Below, in pieces: positions 4,803 to 5,261 of a DNA stretch of 5,261 nucleotides. Origin of the DNA: Bacteroidales bacterium UBA1458 (GTDB taxonomy: Bacteria > Bacteroidota > Bacteroidia > Bacteroidales > VadinHA17). Below the pieces are notes generated by a model, which saw nothing but the letters and a program-made list of their open reading frames with translations, did no database searches and was not told where the DNA came from. Within the stretch, counting starts at the first letter, position 1. Each line of letters begins with the position of its first letter. The DNA lies in contig DCSU01000165.1 in the NCBI GenBank assembly GCA_002325785.1, positions 367 to 5,627 of the forward strand, written 5' to 3'. Made by a program: the position numbers and the translations under genes.

Positions 4803-5261
4803 AAAGATCTTCCGGGTATTCAATGGCGGTTAACGCCAGTCCGTGCGCCGGGGCCGATTGTCCCGCCAGTCCGCGGTTCCTGCCGTTGAGTATCGACTCG
4901 AAATCAGCCGTGGAAAGTTTACCTCTTCCTGCCGGAATCAGGGTGCCTACTATCGCCCTGACCATGTTCCTCAGAAACCGGTCAGCGGTGATGGTGAAGA
5001 CAAGCCTGTCCGGCGTCTCACTCCAGCGTGCATGACTCACCCTGCATATATTGGTCTTATTCCCGCCATGAAGCCTGCTGAAGCTGGTGAAGTCGCTGTG
5101 CCTCAGAAGTATGTCTGACGCCTCATTCAGCTTCTGAAGGTCAAGCTGCCAGTGGATCAACCATGCTGTGTCAGATGCGAAGGGATCTTTCTCCCTTGTG
5201 ACCGTGTACTGGTAGGTGCGCGAGAGGGCATCAAACCGTGCGTTGGCATCAGTCCTGACCC
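4795..5261 (-). CDS. truA: TruA, tRNA pseudouridine(38-40) synthase, C-terminal part (5' end outside window)
   Basis: TruA converts uridines 38-40 of the tRNA anticodon stem-loop to pseudouridine. The minus-strand frame is open to the window edge and gives 154 residues before TGA at 4797-4795. Visible family motifs in order are ARFDALSRTYQYTVTREKDP near the edge, LLRHSDFTSFSRLHGGNKTN, the highly conserved ADRFLRNMVRAIVGTL, then GRGKLS and AGQSAPAHGLALTAIEYP at the C terminus. The catalytic Asp lies in the N-terminal half and is outside the window; from a usual length of about 245-260 aa, some 90-105 residues are missing. The TTG at 5160 (Leu before IHWQ) lies well inside the conserved domain and is not the start. 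The gene is convergent with aroE, the stop codons lying within a shared 8-bp overlap. Confidence 0.95.
   Translation of the reverse strand, partial: VRTDANARFDALSRTYQYTVTREKDPFASDTAWLIHWQLDLQKLNEASDILLRHSDFTSFSRLHGGNKTNICRVSHARWSETPDRLVFTITADRFLRNMVRAIVGTLIPAGRGKLSTADFESILNGRNRGLAGQSAPAHGLALTAIEYPEDLFI

Noticed and set aside
4131..4823. 230-codon open frame on the minus strand across aroE
   Set aside because: It is antisense to aroE, which carries all catalytic motifs, and also overlaps the truA end. No family resemblance is seen.
4823..5118. Two plus-strand open frames (70 and 91 codons) opposite truA
   Set aside because: They are complementary to the well-conserved C-terminal TruA motifs and show no domain of their own.
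5158..5160. TTG as an internal start for truA
   Set aside because: Conserved TruA sequence (SRTYQY, KDP) continues upstream in frame to the window edge, so the gene is cut by the window rather than starting here.

Overview
This window most likely comes from the chromosome of a Bacteroidota (Bacteroidetes) bacterium, probably near Bacteroidales. The support is indirect. There is a PD40-repeat lipoprotein with acidic residues right after the lipid-carrying cysteine. One gene start has the Bacteroidota-type promoter box TAnnTTTG and no well-placed Shine-Dalgarno sequence. The AroE and TruA variants read like those of that phylum, and a phosphosulfolactate synthase homologue lies in a housekeeping setting. 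I see no phage, transposon, CRISPR, rRNA or tRNA sequence.

Layout. (1) 1-552, plus strand: the C-terminal two thirds of folD (folate one-carbon metabolism), cut by the window edge. (2) 554-1555, minus strand: a 333-aa lipoprotein with PD40 beta-propeller motifs, convergent with folD and separated from it by one base. (3) 1556-1864: the only long non-coding stretch. It holds a strong intrinsic terminator hairpin that works on the minus strand although no minus-strand gene lies upstream of it in the window, an upstream segment able to compete with that hairpin (a possible attenuator of the lipoprotein gene), two sets of short direct repeats, and a plus-strand promoter. (4) 1865-4802, plus strand: a tight three-gene unit made of a 468-aa TPR protein, a ComA-type phosphosulfolactate synthase, and shikimate dehydrogenase aroE. 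The first two are 2 nt apart and the last two overlap in ATGA, so the three are very probably co-transcribed and translationally coupled. (5) 4795-5261, minus strand: the C-terminal part of truA (tRNA pseudouridine synthase), overlapping aroE tail to tail by 8 bp and cut by the window edge.

How the genes work together. folD, aroE and truA are core housekeeping genes. ComA and the shikimate pathway both start from phosphoenolpyruvate, but nothing in the sequence shows a direct functional link. The TPR protein looks like a cytoplasmic scaffold of unknown partners.

I found no clearly new large system. The observations most worth a second look are the orphan minus-strand terminator with its possible antiterminator, the coupled TPR-comA-aroE unit, and the promoter that moves the TPR start.
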